A stretch of DNA of 14,840 bases from Christensenellaceae bacterium (GTDB lineage: Bacteria > Bacillota > Clostridia > Christensenellales > Aristaeellaceae). The translations under genes were made by a program, and so were the position numbers. Where the stretch lies: positions 1 to 14,840 of the forward strand of contig JADGQP010000015.1 of assembly GCA_017881705.1 (NCBI GenBank). Reading direction: 5' to 3'. Shown here piece after piece: positions 5,798 to 14,100 of this stretch. How positions within the stretch are numbered: position 1 is the first letter of the stretch; each line of letters begins with the position of its first letter. Below the pieces are notes generated by a model, which worked only from the letters and a program-made list of their open reading frames with translations, made no database searches and was not told the origin of the DNA.

Positions 5798-6673
5798 ATG
5801 AAATTCCGCTCTGCATTACTGCGCAACGAGCGCCTGATGGCGTACACCCAAATTGTGGTAGGGTGTGTGCTGGCGGCGATGGCTTACCCCATGTTTTTAG
5901 TGCCTAACGCGATTGCTCCGGGCGGTCTTACGGGCATTGCGACCATATTGAACTACTTATTCAGCACGCCGGTAGGCACCATGAGCCTGATTTTGAATGT
6001 ACCGCTGTTTCTGGTCGGCTACCGTTCGATGGGGCGGGTGTTTGCTTTCCGTTCGCTGGTGGCGACCATCCTTTTTTCGTTGCTGATCGACTGGCTGCCC
6101 ATACAGGCCGTAACGTCGGATATGCTTCTGGGGTCGCTTTTCGGGGGCGTGCTGCTGGGCTTGGGCCTGGGAATGATCCTGCGCGGCGGCGCGACCACGG
6201 GCGGCAGCGATATGGTGGCGCGGATGGTGCACGCGCGTTTTCAACATATCTCGGTGGGTGCGTTTCTATTCTTTATTGATTTTTGCGTGGTGCTGGCGGC
6301 GGGCTTTTTTATCCGCGTGGAATACGCGTTGTACGCTTTCATTAGCATATTCGTCAGTTCGCGCGTAATCGACGTGGTGGTGCAGGGCTTTACACGCCAA
6401 AAAGCCTGCTATGTCATTACGTCGCGTACGGAAACCGTGAAGCAGCACCTGATGAACGGCTTGGGCCGCGGGTTGACCATCCTGGACGCGCATGGCGGAT
6501 ACCGCGGCGAAGAGCGCCCCGTAATCCTTTGCATCGTGAGCGCGCAGGAGGTAATGAGGCTTAAAAACATCGTGCGCGCGGACGACGAACGCGCTTTCGT
6601 GTTTATTACCGACGCGTACGAAGTGCTGGGCGAGGGCTTCCGAAATTGGAAGGATGCGGACAACCGCCCATAA
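5798..6673 (+). CDS. YitT-family integral membrane protein (YitT/DUF161 plus DUF2179)
   Basis: Membrane protein of 291 codons, the usual length of YitT-family proteins. The ATG follows AGAGGAG (5786-5792) at 5 nt. The N-terminal two thirds hold about six hydrophobic segments: roughly residues 13-34, 60-75, 83-103, 108-128, 148-170 and 174-194. They include the family-typical PGGLTG stretch near residue 42 and GGATTGGSDM near 130. The C-terminal part, from about residue 205 (KACYVITSRTETVKQHLM) to 282, is the soluble DUF2179 domain, probably cytoplasmic. The biochemical role of the family is not established; some members have been proposed to be transporters, and I cannot say more for this one. 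It has its own promoter with a long structured leader and is followed by a terminator-like hairpin, so it is probably monocistronic. Paralogues are usually several per genome, so no gene symbol is given. Confidence 0.9.
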   Translation: MKFRSALLRNERLMAYTQIVVGCVLAAMAYPMFLVPNAIAPGGLTGIATILNYLFSTPVGTMSLILNVPLFLVGYRSMGRVFAFRSLVATILFSLLIDWLPIQAVTSDMLLGSLFGGVLLGLGLGMILRGGATTGGSDMVARMVHARFQHISVGAFLFFIDFCVVLAAGFFIRVEYALYAFISIFVSSRVIDVVVQGFTRQKACYVITSRTETVKQHLMNGLGRGLTILDAHGGYRGEERPVILCIVSAQEVMRLKNIVRADDERAFVFITDAYEVLGEGFRNWKDADNRP

Positions 6674-6692
6674 AAGAGGAGAACATGCTGCA

Positions 6693-6756
6693 GACAGCCG
6701 GAAAAAGCGAGCGTTGGATTACTCGACGCTGTTTTCCGGCTGTCCGTACTATTTTT
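6693..6756 (+). terminator. Long hairpin terminator after the yitT gene
   Basis: GACAGCCGGAAAA (6693-6705) pairs perfectly with TTTTCCGGCTGTC (6732-6744), and AGCG (6706-6709) with CGCT (6727-6730) continues the stem across a bulged G. A run of five T (6752-6756) follows, but only after 7 nt, so the hairpin is very stable but the T-run is displaced. It begins 20 nt after the yitT stop codon. Confidence 0.65.
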
Positions 6757-6768
6757 ACACGGAAGGAA

Positions 6769-6797
6769 TTGTGGAAAAAACATTTTCGTGATATGAT
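6769..6797 (+). promoter_or_regulatory. Probable promoter of araR
   Basis: TTGTGG (6769-6774) and TATGAT (6792-6797) are spaced by 17 bp. The -10 differs from consensus at one base and the -35 at three. Transcription would start near 6804, about 65 nt before the araR ATG. Confidence 0.5.
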
Positions 6798-6831
6798 AGC
6801 TTCATTATACAGGAATTACCACGGTTGAGAT

Positions 6832-6848
6832 TTGTTCGGGATGAACAA
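6832..6848. promoter_or_regulatory. Dyad in the araR leader, possible operator
   Basis: TTGTTC (6832-6837) and GAACAA (6843-6848) are exact complements with 5 bp between. The site lies between the predicted transcription start and the araR ribosome binding site, a position suited to repression. The left side (ATTTGT) resembles an AraR half-site, but the spacing is wider than in the AraR box near araB, so autoregulation by AraR is only a suggestion. Confidence 0.4.
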
Positions 6849-6868
6849 TACAGGGGAGCGATGGTTAG

Positions 6869-7936
6869 ATGGAGCCGAAATACCAATTTGTTGCTGAAAA
6901 ACTCAGGCATGATATTGCTAACGGCCAGTATCGCGACGGCGACGCGCTGATGACGGAAGCGGAGCTGAAGCTAAAATTCGGGGTTAGCAGGCAAACGATT
7001 CGGCAGGCCATATCGCTTCTGGAAAACGACGGGCTGGTGATCCGCCGCCGCGGCAGCGGCACCTACGTAAACCACGGCGCGCGCAAGCACGGCGGGCTGC
7101 TCAACGTGGGCGTGATTACCACATACATTACGGATTATATTTTCCCCAGCATCGTGCGCGGCGTGGAGAGCGTACTGTCCGCTGAAAGCTGCATCATGAG
7201 CCTCTCGGCCACCTATAACCGCACCGACCATGAGCGTTCTCTTTTGCAGCGCGTGCTGGAAACCCCGTTGGACGGCCTGATTGTGGAAGGTACCAAAACG
7301 GCCCTGCCCAACCCAAACACGGCCCTGTACGAAAGGCTTTGGGAACGCAACATTCCCGTGGTGTTCATCAACGGCTATTATTCACAGCTGCCCAACGCCG
7401 TTTATGTCGTAACCGACGACCTGCGCGGCGGCCGGATGGCAGCCGCCTACCTGGCGGATCGCGGTTATACCCACATCGGCGGACTGTTTAAAAGCGACGA
7501 TATGCAGGGACATTTGCGCTACCAGGGCTTCTCCGCCGAGCTGCAGGAGCGCGGGCTGCGCGTACGGGATGAAACCGTTTGCTGGTTCACCACTGAAAAC
7601 AAGGGCAGGTTCTTACGGGATAAAACAGGCGAGGAGTTCATACGCAGCTTACAAAACGGAGTGGAAGCCGTTGTGTGCTACAACGACGAGATCGCCCTGG
7701 AACTGCTGGAAGTGCTGAGCGAGAAACATATCTCCGTGCCGGAGGATATTTCCATAATCAGCTTTGACAATAGCTGCTTTGCGGGCGTGTGCCATCCCAA
7801 ACTCACCACGCTTTCCCACCCGAAGGATGAGTTTGGCCGCGTGGCCGCCGAAAAACTGCTGAACATGATGGCGGGGAAAAAGGAAGGCAGCACCGTGCTG
7901 CCCTGGAAACTGGTGGAACGCGACAGCGTGCGCTGA
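6869..7936 (+). CDS. araR: L-arabinose-responsive transcriptional repressor AraR
   Basis: DNA-binding repressor of arabinose use, 355 codons. It has the unusual AraR layout: an N-terminal GntR-type winged helix (about residues 5-70, with TEAELKLKFGVSRQTIRQAI and the wing RRRGSGTYV) fused to a C-terminal LacI/GalR-type sugar-binding domain (about 78-355). Stretches near DGLIVEGTKTALPNPN, GLFKSDDMQG, VVCYNDEIALELLEVL and LSHPKDEFGRVAAEKL match the pattern I know from Bacillus subtilis AraR. The start at 6869 follows GGGAG (6853-6857) at a rather long spacing of about 11 nt; no better start fits the winged-helix boundary. It lies directly upstream of araB and araD on the same strand, which fixes the likely effector as L-arabinose. 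It probably has its own promoter and may control itself through the dyad at 6832. Confidence 0.92.
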   Translation: MEPKYQFVAEKLRHDIANGQYRDGDALMTEAELKLKFGVSRQTIRQAISLLENDGLVIRRRGSGTYVNHGARKHGGLLNVGVITTYITDYIFPSIVRGVESVLSAESCIMSLSATYNRTDHERSLLQRVLETPLDGLIVEGTKTALPNPNTALYERLWERNIPVVFINGYYSQLPNAVYVVTDDLRGGRMAAAYLADRGYTHIGGLFKSDDMQGHLRYQGFSAELQERGLRVRDETVCWFTTENKGRFLRDKTGEEFIRSLQNGVEAVVCYNDEIALELLEVLSEKHISVPEDISIISFDNSCFAGVCHPKLTTLSHPKDEFGRVAAEKLLNMMAGKKEGSTVLPWKLVERDSVR

Positions 7937-7981
7937 ATGGCCTGGTAATCAGGGAAGCGCACTTTTTCGATAAAATTCAAC

Positions 7982-8004
7982 AGCCCGGCGCTTGCCACCG
8001 GGCT
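7982..8004. repeat. Palindrome with the araB -35 in its loop
   Basis: AGCCCGG (7982-7988) is an exact complement of CCGGGCT (7998-8004). The 9-bp loop contains the araB -35 (TTGCCA, 7992-7997). No T-run follows on the + strand, so it is a poor araR terminator. It could be a weak transcript end or a protein-binding dyad over the promoter. Confidence 0.5.
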
Positions 8005-8020
8005 AAAGTTGTGCTATGAT
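7992..8020 (+). promoter_or_regulatory. SigA-type promoter of araBD
   Basis: TTGCCA (7992-7997, five of six to consensus) and TATGAT (8015-8020) are spaced by 17 bp, with TG at 8012-8013 making an extended -10. Transcription would start near 8027, just upstream of the AraR-type box. Confidence 0.8.
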
Positions 8021-8029
8021 ACCCCTATC

Positions 8030-8045
8030 TTTGGTACGTACAACT
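8030..8045. promoter_or_regulatory. AraR-type operator of araBD
   Basis: The 16-mer TTTGGTACGTACAACT contains the palindrome GTACGTAC. It differs at three positions from the B. subtilis AraR consensus as I recall it (ATTTGTACGTACAAAT). It covers +4 to +19 of the predicted araB transcript, so bound AraR would block initiation or early elongation. With araR next door, the assignment is well supported though not tested. Confidence 0.75.
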
Positions 8046-8085
8046 TCGGGCCAAAGCCTGAATCGTAAGTAGGAGGTTGTTTTTT

Positions 8086-9747
8086 ATGAGTAAGTATACC
8101 ATCGGCATCGATTATGGCACGCTCAGCGGCCGCGCCGTAGTGGTCGAGGTTGGCACCGGCAGGGAAGTCGCTTCCGCCGTATATGAATATCCGCACGCGG
8201 TAATGGATACACAGTTGCCCTGCGGTAAAAAACTTGGGCAGGATTGGGCGCTGCAATATCCGCAGGACTATGTGGATGTGCTTACCCATACGATTCCCGA
8301 GGCGATGAAACAATCCGGCGTGAAGGCCGAGGATGTGATCGGCCTGGGCACGGACTTTACCGCCTGCACGGTGCTGCCGGTGAAGCACGACGGTACCCCG
8401 CTTTGCGAATTGCCGGAATTTGCGCAAAACCCCCACGCCTACGTGAAACTGTGGAAACACCACGCCGCGCAGGACAAGGCGAACAAACTGAACGAAATCG
8501 CCGCCGCTCGCGGGGAGAAGTGGCTGCAAAACTACGGCGGAAAAATCAGCAGCGAGTGGCTTTTCCCCAAACTGTGGCAGATTTTAGACGAGGCGCCCGA
8601 GGTGTACGCCGCGATGGACGACTTTGTGGAAGCCGCGGACTGGATTGTTTGGCAGCTCACCGGCGTGCAGACCCGCAACTCCTGCTGTGCGGGCTATAAA
8701 GCCATGTACAATAAAACCACCGGCTACCCGGACAAGGCGTTTTTTAAAGCGCTGGATCCGCGTATGGAAAACGTGATCGCCGAGAAACTCTCCTGCCCCG
8801 TAACGTCACTCGGCCTCAAGGCGGGCGGGCTTACACAGGCGATGGCGGCTAAATTGGGCTTAAAAGCCGGCACCGCGGTATCCATCGGCAACGTGGACGC
8901 GCATGTATGCGTGCCTGCCGTGGGTATTGATGCGCCCGGTAAAATGCTGGCGATTATCGGCACTTCCACCTGCCACATGATGATGGGCACCCAGGAACAC
9001 CAGGTGCCCGGCATGTGCGGTGTGGTTCAGGATGGGATTATGCCGGGATTCGCGGGCTACGAGGCGGGTCAGAGCTGCGTGGGTGACCATTTCGCCTGGT
9101 TTGTGGATAACTGCTGCCCCGCCGCGTACCACGAGGTCGCCAAAGCCAAAGGCCTGAACGCGCACCAGTACCTTACGGAACTGGCCGCGAAACAAAAGGT
9201 GGGCGAGCATGGGCTGGTGGCGCTGGATTGGTGGAACGGCAACCGCAGTGTGCTGGTGGATGTGGATCTGACCGGCCTGATGCTGGGTATGACGCTGCAA
9301 ACCAAACCGGAGGATATGTACCGCGCGCTGATGGAAGCCACGGCGTATGGTACGCGTATGATCATTGAAAACTACCGCGAGCACGGCGTGGCGGTGGAAG
9401 CGTTTTTTGCCAGTGGCGGCATCAGCCAGAAAAACCCGATGATGATGCAGATCTACGCGGACGTGCTGAACATGGATATTAAAATCGCGGGCAGCGCGCA
9501 GGGACCCGCGCTGGGCAGCGCCATTTTCGCAGCCGTGGCCGCCGGCAAAGCCGCGGGCGGTTACGACGATGTGTTCACCGCCGCGCGCGACATGGGCAAG
9601 GTGAAGGACACGGTGTATCATCCCATTCCCGAAAACGCGAAAATGTACGATAAGCTGTTTGCGGAGTACCGTGTGCTGCACGATTATTTCGGCCGCGGCG
9701 CCAACGATGTGATGAAGCGCCTGAAAGCCATTAAAGGGCAGGCATAA
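8086..9747 (+). CDS. araB: L-ribulokinase AraB
   Basis: Cytoplasmic FGGY-family kinase that phosphorylates L-ribulose with ATP to give L-ribulose 5-phosphate, the second step of bacterial L-arabinose breakdown. It has 553 codons, close to known AraB proteins (about 560). The ATG at 8086 is preceded by a perfect AGGAGG (8071-8076) at 9 nt; a TTG at 8077 abuts that site and is unlikely. Motifs are the phosphate-binding GIDYGTLSGRA (7-17), DFTACT, LWKHHAAQDKAN, GGKISSEW, GNVDAH (268-273, with the catalytic-base Asp D271), GTSTCHMMMG (from 292) and a C-terminal HDYFGRGANDVMKRLKA. The match to Bacillus-type AraB runs from end to end with no gap seen. It is the first gene of an araB-araD operon under an AraR-type operator. 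Confidence 0.97.
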   Translation: MSKYTIGIDYGTLSGRAVVVEVGTGREVASAVYEYPHAVMDTQLPCGKKLGQDWALQYPQDYVDVLTHTIPEAMKQSGVKAEDVIGLGTDFTACTVLPVKHDGTPLCELPEFAQNPHAYVKLWKHHAAQDKANKLNEIAAARGEKWLQNYGGKISSEWLFPKLWQILDEAPEVYAAMDDFVEAADWIVWQLTGVQTRNSCCAGYKAMYNKTTGYPDKAFFKALDPRMENVIAEKLSCPVTSLGLKAGGLTQAMAAKLGLKAGTAVSIGNVDAHVCVPAVGIDAPGKMLAIIGTSTCHMMMGTQEHQVPGMCGVVQDGIMPGFAGYEAGQSCVGDHFAWFVDNCCPAAYHEVAKAKGLNAHQYLTELAAKQKVGEHGLVALDWWNGNRSVLVDVDLTGLMLGMTLQTKPEDMYRALMEATAYGTRMIIENYREHGVAVEAFFASGGISQKNPMMMQIYADVLNMDIKIAGSAQGPALGSAIFAAVAAGKAAGGYDDVFTAARDMGKVKDTVYHPIPENAKMYDKLFAEYRVLHDYFGRGANDVMKRLKAIKGQA

Positions 9748-9749
9748 CC

Positions 9750-9783
9750 GTCGGATCAGGCGGGGAAACCCGCCCGCGCCGAC
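9750..9783 (+). other. GAAA-capped hairpin between araB and araD
   Basis: GGCGGG (9759-9764) pairs with CCCGCC (9769-9774) around a GAAA loop, a stable GNRA tetraloop. An outer stem GTCGG (9750-9754) with CCGAC (9779-9783) extends it across a 4x4 internal loop. It fills almost the whole 50-bp gap, starting 2 nt after the araB stop and ending just before the araD ribosome binding site. It may protect or divide the operon mRNA. Confidence 0.6.
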
Positions 9784-9797
9784 ACAGGAGGAAGCAC

Positions 9798-10502
9798 ATG
9801 CTGGAGATTTTGAAAAAAGCCGTTTACGATGCCAATATGCTGTTGCCTGCGCACCATCTGGTTACGTTCACGTGGGGCAACGTATCCGGCGTGGACCGCG
9901 AAAAGGGGCTGTTCGTCATTAAACCGTCCGGAGTACCCTACGAGGAACTTACGCCGGATGATATGGTGGTTATGGATCTGCACGGCAACCAGGTGGAAGG
10001 GAAAATGAACCCTTCCAGCGACACGCCCACGCACATGGAACTGTACAATCGCTTTACGAACGTTGGCGGTATTGTGCACACGCACAGCCGCTGGGCAACC
10101 ATCTGGGCGCAGGCCGGCCGGGAGATTCCGCCCTACGGCACCACGCACGCGGATTATATCTACGGCCCCGTGCCCATTACCCGCTCGCTTACCAAAGACG
10201 AGGTGGAACGCGCCTACGAACTGGAAACCGGCAGGGTGATCGCCGCGCACTTCGAGCAGGAGCATTTGGACCCTAAAGCCGTGCCCTGCGTGCTGGTGCG
10301 TAACCACGGGCCTTTCGCCTGGGGTAAGAACGCCCTGGAAGCCGTGCATAACGCCGTGGTGCTGGAGGAAGTCGCCATGATGGCCTGGCACGTGGAAGCT
10401 CTTCCGACAGCCCAGACGCACGAGGATATGCCGGACTACCTGAAGGAAAAGCATTACCAGCGCAAGCATGGCCCAAACGCCTACTACGGCCAGAAGAAAT
10501 AA
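9798..10502 (+). CDS. araD: L-ribulose-5-phosphate 4-epimerase AraD
   Basis: Cytoplasmic zinc-dependent class II aldolase-fold epimerase that converts L-ribulose 5-phosphate to D-xylulose 5-phosphate, the third step of arabinose breakdown and the link to the pentose phosphate pathway. It has 234 codons (E. coli AraD has 231). The ATG follows AGGAGG (9786-9791) at 6 nt. The zinc-binding histidines are visible as H94 and H96 (in VHTHSRWAT) and H170 (in LVRNHGPF). Other expected residues are the TWGNVSG phosphate site (25-31), SSDTPTH (73-79, with D75), D119 in HADYIYG, and tyrosines 229-230 near the C-terminus in HGPNAYYG. It is transcribed with araB, 50 bp downstream. A strong terminator follows, so the operon ends here without araA. 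Confidence 0.97.
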   Translation: MLEILKKAVYDANMLLPAHHLVTFTWGNVSGVDREKGLFVIKPSGVPYEELTPDDMVVMDLHGNQVEGKMNPSSDTPTHMELYNRFTNVGGIVHTHSRWATIWAQAGREIPPYGTTHADYIYGPVPITRSLTKDEVERAYELETGRVIAAHFEQEHLDPKAVPCVLVRNHGPFAWGKNALEAVHNAVVLEEVAMMAWHVEALPTAQTHEDMPDYLKEKHYQRKHGPNAYYGQKK

Positions 10503-10527
10503 CGCAACGATTCCACACACTCCCACC

Positions 10528-10569
10528 GGCGCGGGCCGACGCGTAACACGTCGGCCCGCGCCACTTTTT
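10528..10569 (+). terminator. Very strong terminator of the araBD operon
   Basis: A perfect 14-bp GC-rich stem, GGCGCGGGCCGACG (10528-10541) with CGTCGGCCCGCGCC (10549-10562), encloses a 7-nt loop. It is followed 2 nt later by five T (10565-10569). It separates the ara operon from the next gene. Confidence 0.92.
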
Positions 10570-10624
10570 GAGAGCCTATGCGGCGCTGTGATGGATAACA
10601 AGCCGCAAACGAGGGGGAAATGCT

Positions 10625-11017
10625 ATGAAATTAGGCGCAACGCTTTATATCCGCAACACGGCCGAAGCGGTAGATTTTTACCGGGAAGCGTTCGGGCTGT
10701 CGCTTGGCTATCACGAAAAAAACGCGGACGGCTCCTATCTGCACGCTTCACTTGAAAAGGACGGGCAGGAGGTTTTCGCTGTCAGCGAATGTGAAAACGA
10801 GCCGTTCGTGCGAATGATGCTTTCTTCCGACCTGAAAACCGCGCGCCCCACGATGAGCTATGGGCTAACCTTCGACACAGCCGATGGCGTACGCAAGGCG
10901 TTTAGCGCATTGTCGGCAAGCGGCACGGTGATGCTGCCGCTGGGGAAACTGCCCTGGAGCGATTGCTGCGCCGAGGTGGTGGATCGCTACGGCGTGTATT
11001 GGTACCTGACTGTTTGA
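10625..11017 (+). CDS. VOC-superfamily (glyoxalase/PhnB-like) protein
   Basis: Small protein of 130 codons. The ATG is preceded by GAGGGGG (10611-10617) at 7 nt. The N-terminus, LGATLYIRNTAEAVDFYREAF, is the typical start of the vicinal-oxygen-chelate fold, with a beta strand, an acidic helix and FYREAFG. A second module appears from about residue 75 (MSYGLTFDTADGVRKAFSAL), ending with the usual DRYGVYWYL. The size and the PhnB-like C-terminus place it with the many uncharacterised VOC proteins. Substrates in this superfamily include methylglyoxal adducts, antibiotics and aromatic diols, and nothing here tells which applies. It lies 122 bp after the araBD terminator, so it is outside that operon; no convincing promoter is visible in the gap. 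It converges on mfd. Confidence 0.85.
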   Translation: MKLGATLYIRNTAEAVDFYREAFGLSLGYHEKNADGSYLHASLEKDGQEVFAVSECENEPFVRMMLSSDLKTARPTMSYGLTFDTADGVRKAFSALSASGTVMLPLGKLPWSDCCAEVVDRYGVYWYLTV

Positions 11018-11102
11018 ACCCGATGCTTTCATAAATGGGTTTCGCCGCTTGAGGAAGAAAAGGTAATTGCGCGGCGGGAAGCCGCAACAACGGATTGATC
11101 GC

Positions 11103-11135
11103 AAAAAGGCGAGCCCGCGGGTGGCTCGCCTTTTT
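11103..11135. terminator. Bidirectional terminator between the VOC gene and mfd
   Basis: AAAAAGGCGAGCC (11103-11115) is an exact complement of GGCTCGCCTTTTT (11123-11135) around a 7-nt loop. It reads as a hairpin followed by a T-run on both strands, as expected between the convergent genes ending at 11017 (+) and 11162 (-). Confidence 0.93.
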
Positions 11136-11161
11136 ATTTCGATAGGCTAACGCCGTTAAAC

Positions 11162-14100
11162 TTATTCGTGAACCGGCGCGGTCTGTTTTTTCTGCTCGAC
11201 AATCTCCCGAACGCGCGCGTGCACCTTCGTCAGCAATTCCGTGCCCAGCGCAAGCGCTGCCTCCGGGGTCATGTTGGGCTGGCGCAAAAGCATTTCCGGC
11301 GGCTGACGCAGGGTAAACACGATGCGTGGATCGGTTTGCGAAACTGCGGAAAACAGCGCCATCGGGTCGGGAAGAAACTTCTCGTCCAGACGCAGATGCA
11401 TGCCGTCCGCGCGCAGGAACAGGTGGGTAACGCCCAGCAAACGGGTTACGGCGCGCAGTTGGGCAATGGCGATCAGGTTATCCACAGGCTTGGGGATGTC
11501 GCCGAAGCGGTCCACCAATTCTTCCTGAATATCCAGCTTGCTGGTTTCATCCTCAATCATGGCGATACGCTTGTAAATCTCGATGCGCATCTTCTCGTCC
11601 GGAACGAAATCCGCGGGCAGGTACGCGTCCACGGCAAGTTCCACGCGCGTGTCCAGCTCCGGCGTTTCCTCCTGCCCCTGTGCTTCGCCCACGGCCTGTT
11701 CAATCAGCTTCACATACATATCGTAACCCACGGCGCTGAGGTGCCCGTGCTGCTCGGGGCCAAGCACGTCGCCCGCGCCCCGGATTTCCAAATCGCGCAT
11801 GGCGATTCGGTAACCCGCGCCGAACTCGGTGAACTCCCGTATGGCGGTCAGGCGCTTTTCGGCGGTTTCGCTTAGCAGCTTGTCGCGCCGGATGGTGAAA
11901 TATGCGTACGCCTGCCGGTTACTGCGGCCTACCCGGCCGCGAATCTGGTAAAGCTGGCTTAGGCCGAAACGGTCCGCGTCAAACACGATGAGCGTATTGG
12001 CTTCGGGCACATCCAGCCCGCTTTCGATGATGGTGGTGCAAAGCAGCACGTCGAACGCGCCGGCGTAAAAGTCCAGCATCACGTCCTCCAGCGAGTTCTC
12101 ACGCATCTGGCCGTGCGCCACGCCGATGCGCGCCTCCGGCACCAACGCTTTGAGGCGTGAGTACATCTGCTCGATGGTGCGCACGCGGTTGTAAACAAAA
12201 TACACCTGCCCGCCGCGGGCAAGCTCCCTACGGATTGCTTCTGCGACGATGGCCTCGTCATAGGGCGTCACAAAGGTTTTTACCGGCATCCGTTCTTCCG
12301 GCGGCGTTTCCAGAACGCTCATATCGCGGATACCCACCATGCTCATGTGCAGCGTGCGGGGGATGGGCGTGGCTGAAAGCGTGAGCACGTCCACCGAGGT
12401 TTTCATGTGCTTGATGGTTTCCTTGTGGTTTACGCCGAAACGCTGTTCCTCATCCACAATTAACAGGCCGAGGTTGCGAAACTGCACATCTTTGGCAAGC
12501 ATGCGGTGTGTGCCGATGAGCAGGTCGATCTTCCCTTCCCGAAGCCTTTGAAGAATCTCCTTTTGCTCTTTGGGGCTGCGGAAACGGCTGAGCATATCGA
12601 ACGTGACGGGAAAACCAGCGAAGCGCTTTTTAACGGTGTTCAGGTGCTGCTGCACCAGGATGGTCGTAGGCGCGAGAATGGCCACCTGTTTGCCGTCCAG
12701 CATCGCCTTGAACGCCGCCCGCAGCGCCACCTCGGTTTTGCCGTAGCCCACGTCCCCGCAAAGCAGGCGATCCATGTTGCGCGGGCTTTCCATATCGGCG
12801 AAAATCTGCTCCACGCATTGCTGCTGGTCGGCTGTCAGCTCGTAGGGGAACATATCTTCAAACTCTCGCTGCCACGGCGTTTCGCGGCTGAAAGCGTACC
12901 CTTTGGCGGCTTGGCGCGCGGCGTAAAGCGCCGCGAGGTCGAAAGCCAGCTTTTTAAGCCCCGCCTTCGTTTTAGCCTTCTGCCGTTCCCACTCGCCGCC
13001 GCCCAGACGGTTGAGCTTGGGCGCGTTATGTTCCGCACCGATGAATTTTTGCACGCGGTCGAACTGGTCGGTCGGCACGTAGAGCTTATCGTTGCCCAGG
13101 TAACGAATCAGCAGATAATCCCGCGTAACGTTTTCGGTGCTCAGCTGCACCACGCCATCGAAAATGCCCACGCCGTGGATGTCGTGCACCACGTAGTCGC
13201 CCACCTTCAAATCGGTGAACGACGCGATGCGCTCGCCCGCGTGCTGTCGTTTTTTAGCGCGCTGGTAACTGGTGCCGAACAAATCGTTATCGGCGATCAG
13301 GCAGAGTTTCGCTTCGGGGTTTTTAAAACCCTTGCTCACCGTTACGGGCAGCAGTACCACTTCGCCCAGGATCAGGTTGCCGTCGAGCGTATCGGCGTAC
13401 GTGGCGGGCATTCCCTGCTCCGATAGCGCGCGCAGCAGCCGGCGGCCGCGCGCCTCGCCGCCGGTCAGCAATACAATGGCCATGCCCTGCTGTTTCCATT
13501 GCACAATATCCTTGCAAAGCGGTTCCAGGCGGCTCTGGTAGGGCATCACCGGCTCGCTTTGAAAAGTGACAACACTTTGCGGCTTAAGCTGCCCCAGCCC
13601 GCGTGTAAGGTCGCTCAGCGCCAGTACGGGAAGGCTTGCGAACGCGGCAAGCAGATCGTCATAGGTCAACAGCAGCTCCCGCTGCGCGGCAAACCCGTCA
13701 CCGCGGCGCTCGGCTTCCTGCCATTCTTCCTCGTAAGCGTCGCGTTTGGCTTTCACGCGGTTTTGCAGCTGGTCGGGCTGATCCACAACCACGATGGGCT
13801 GGTTCAGATAGTCCGATATCGGCTGTGCGTCCGCGCACAGAACGTTCATCCACATGGGCGCGGTGCGGATGGGGTGCCCGTCGCGTACGCGCTGCACATC
13901 GTCCATATGCCGCTTCAGTAGCGCCTCGCGTTCCTGGCGCGCGCTCAGCTCACCCGCGGAAACGGTCGCGGCGGACGGGTGTTTACCCGCGTCTATCAGC
14001 GCGGTGGCGGCCATCTCCATTTGCGCGTCGGTCGCATCGTCCAGCGCGTCCAGCTCGGCTAAAAATGTATCTGTCTGGGAAAAGCCCGAAGTCGACGGTG

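Noticed and set aside
8077..8085. TTG start three codons before the araB ATG
   Set aside because: It abuts the AGGAGG itself, so a ribosome could not use it; the ATG at 8086 is well spaced.
10568..10599. Promoter for the VOC gene (TTGAGA at 10568 with GATAAC or TGGATA downstream)
   Set aside because: The possible -10 elements match poorly or need spacers of 18-20 bp, and the -35 overlaps the terminator T-run.
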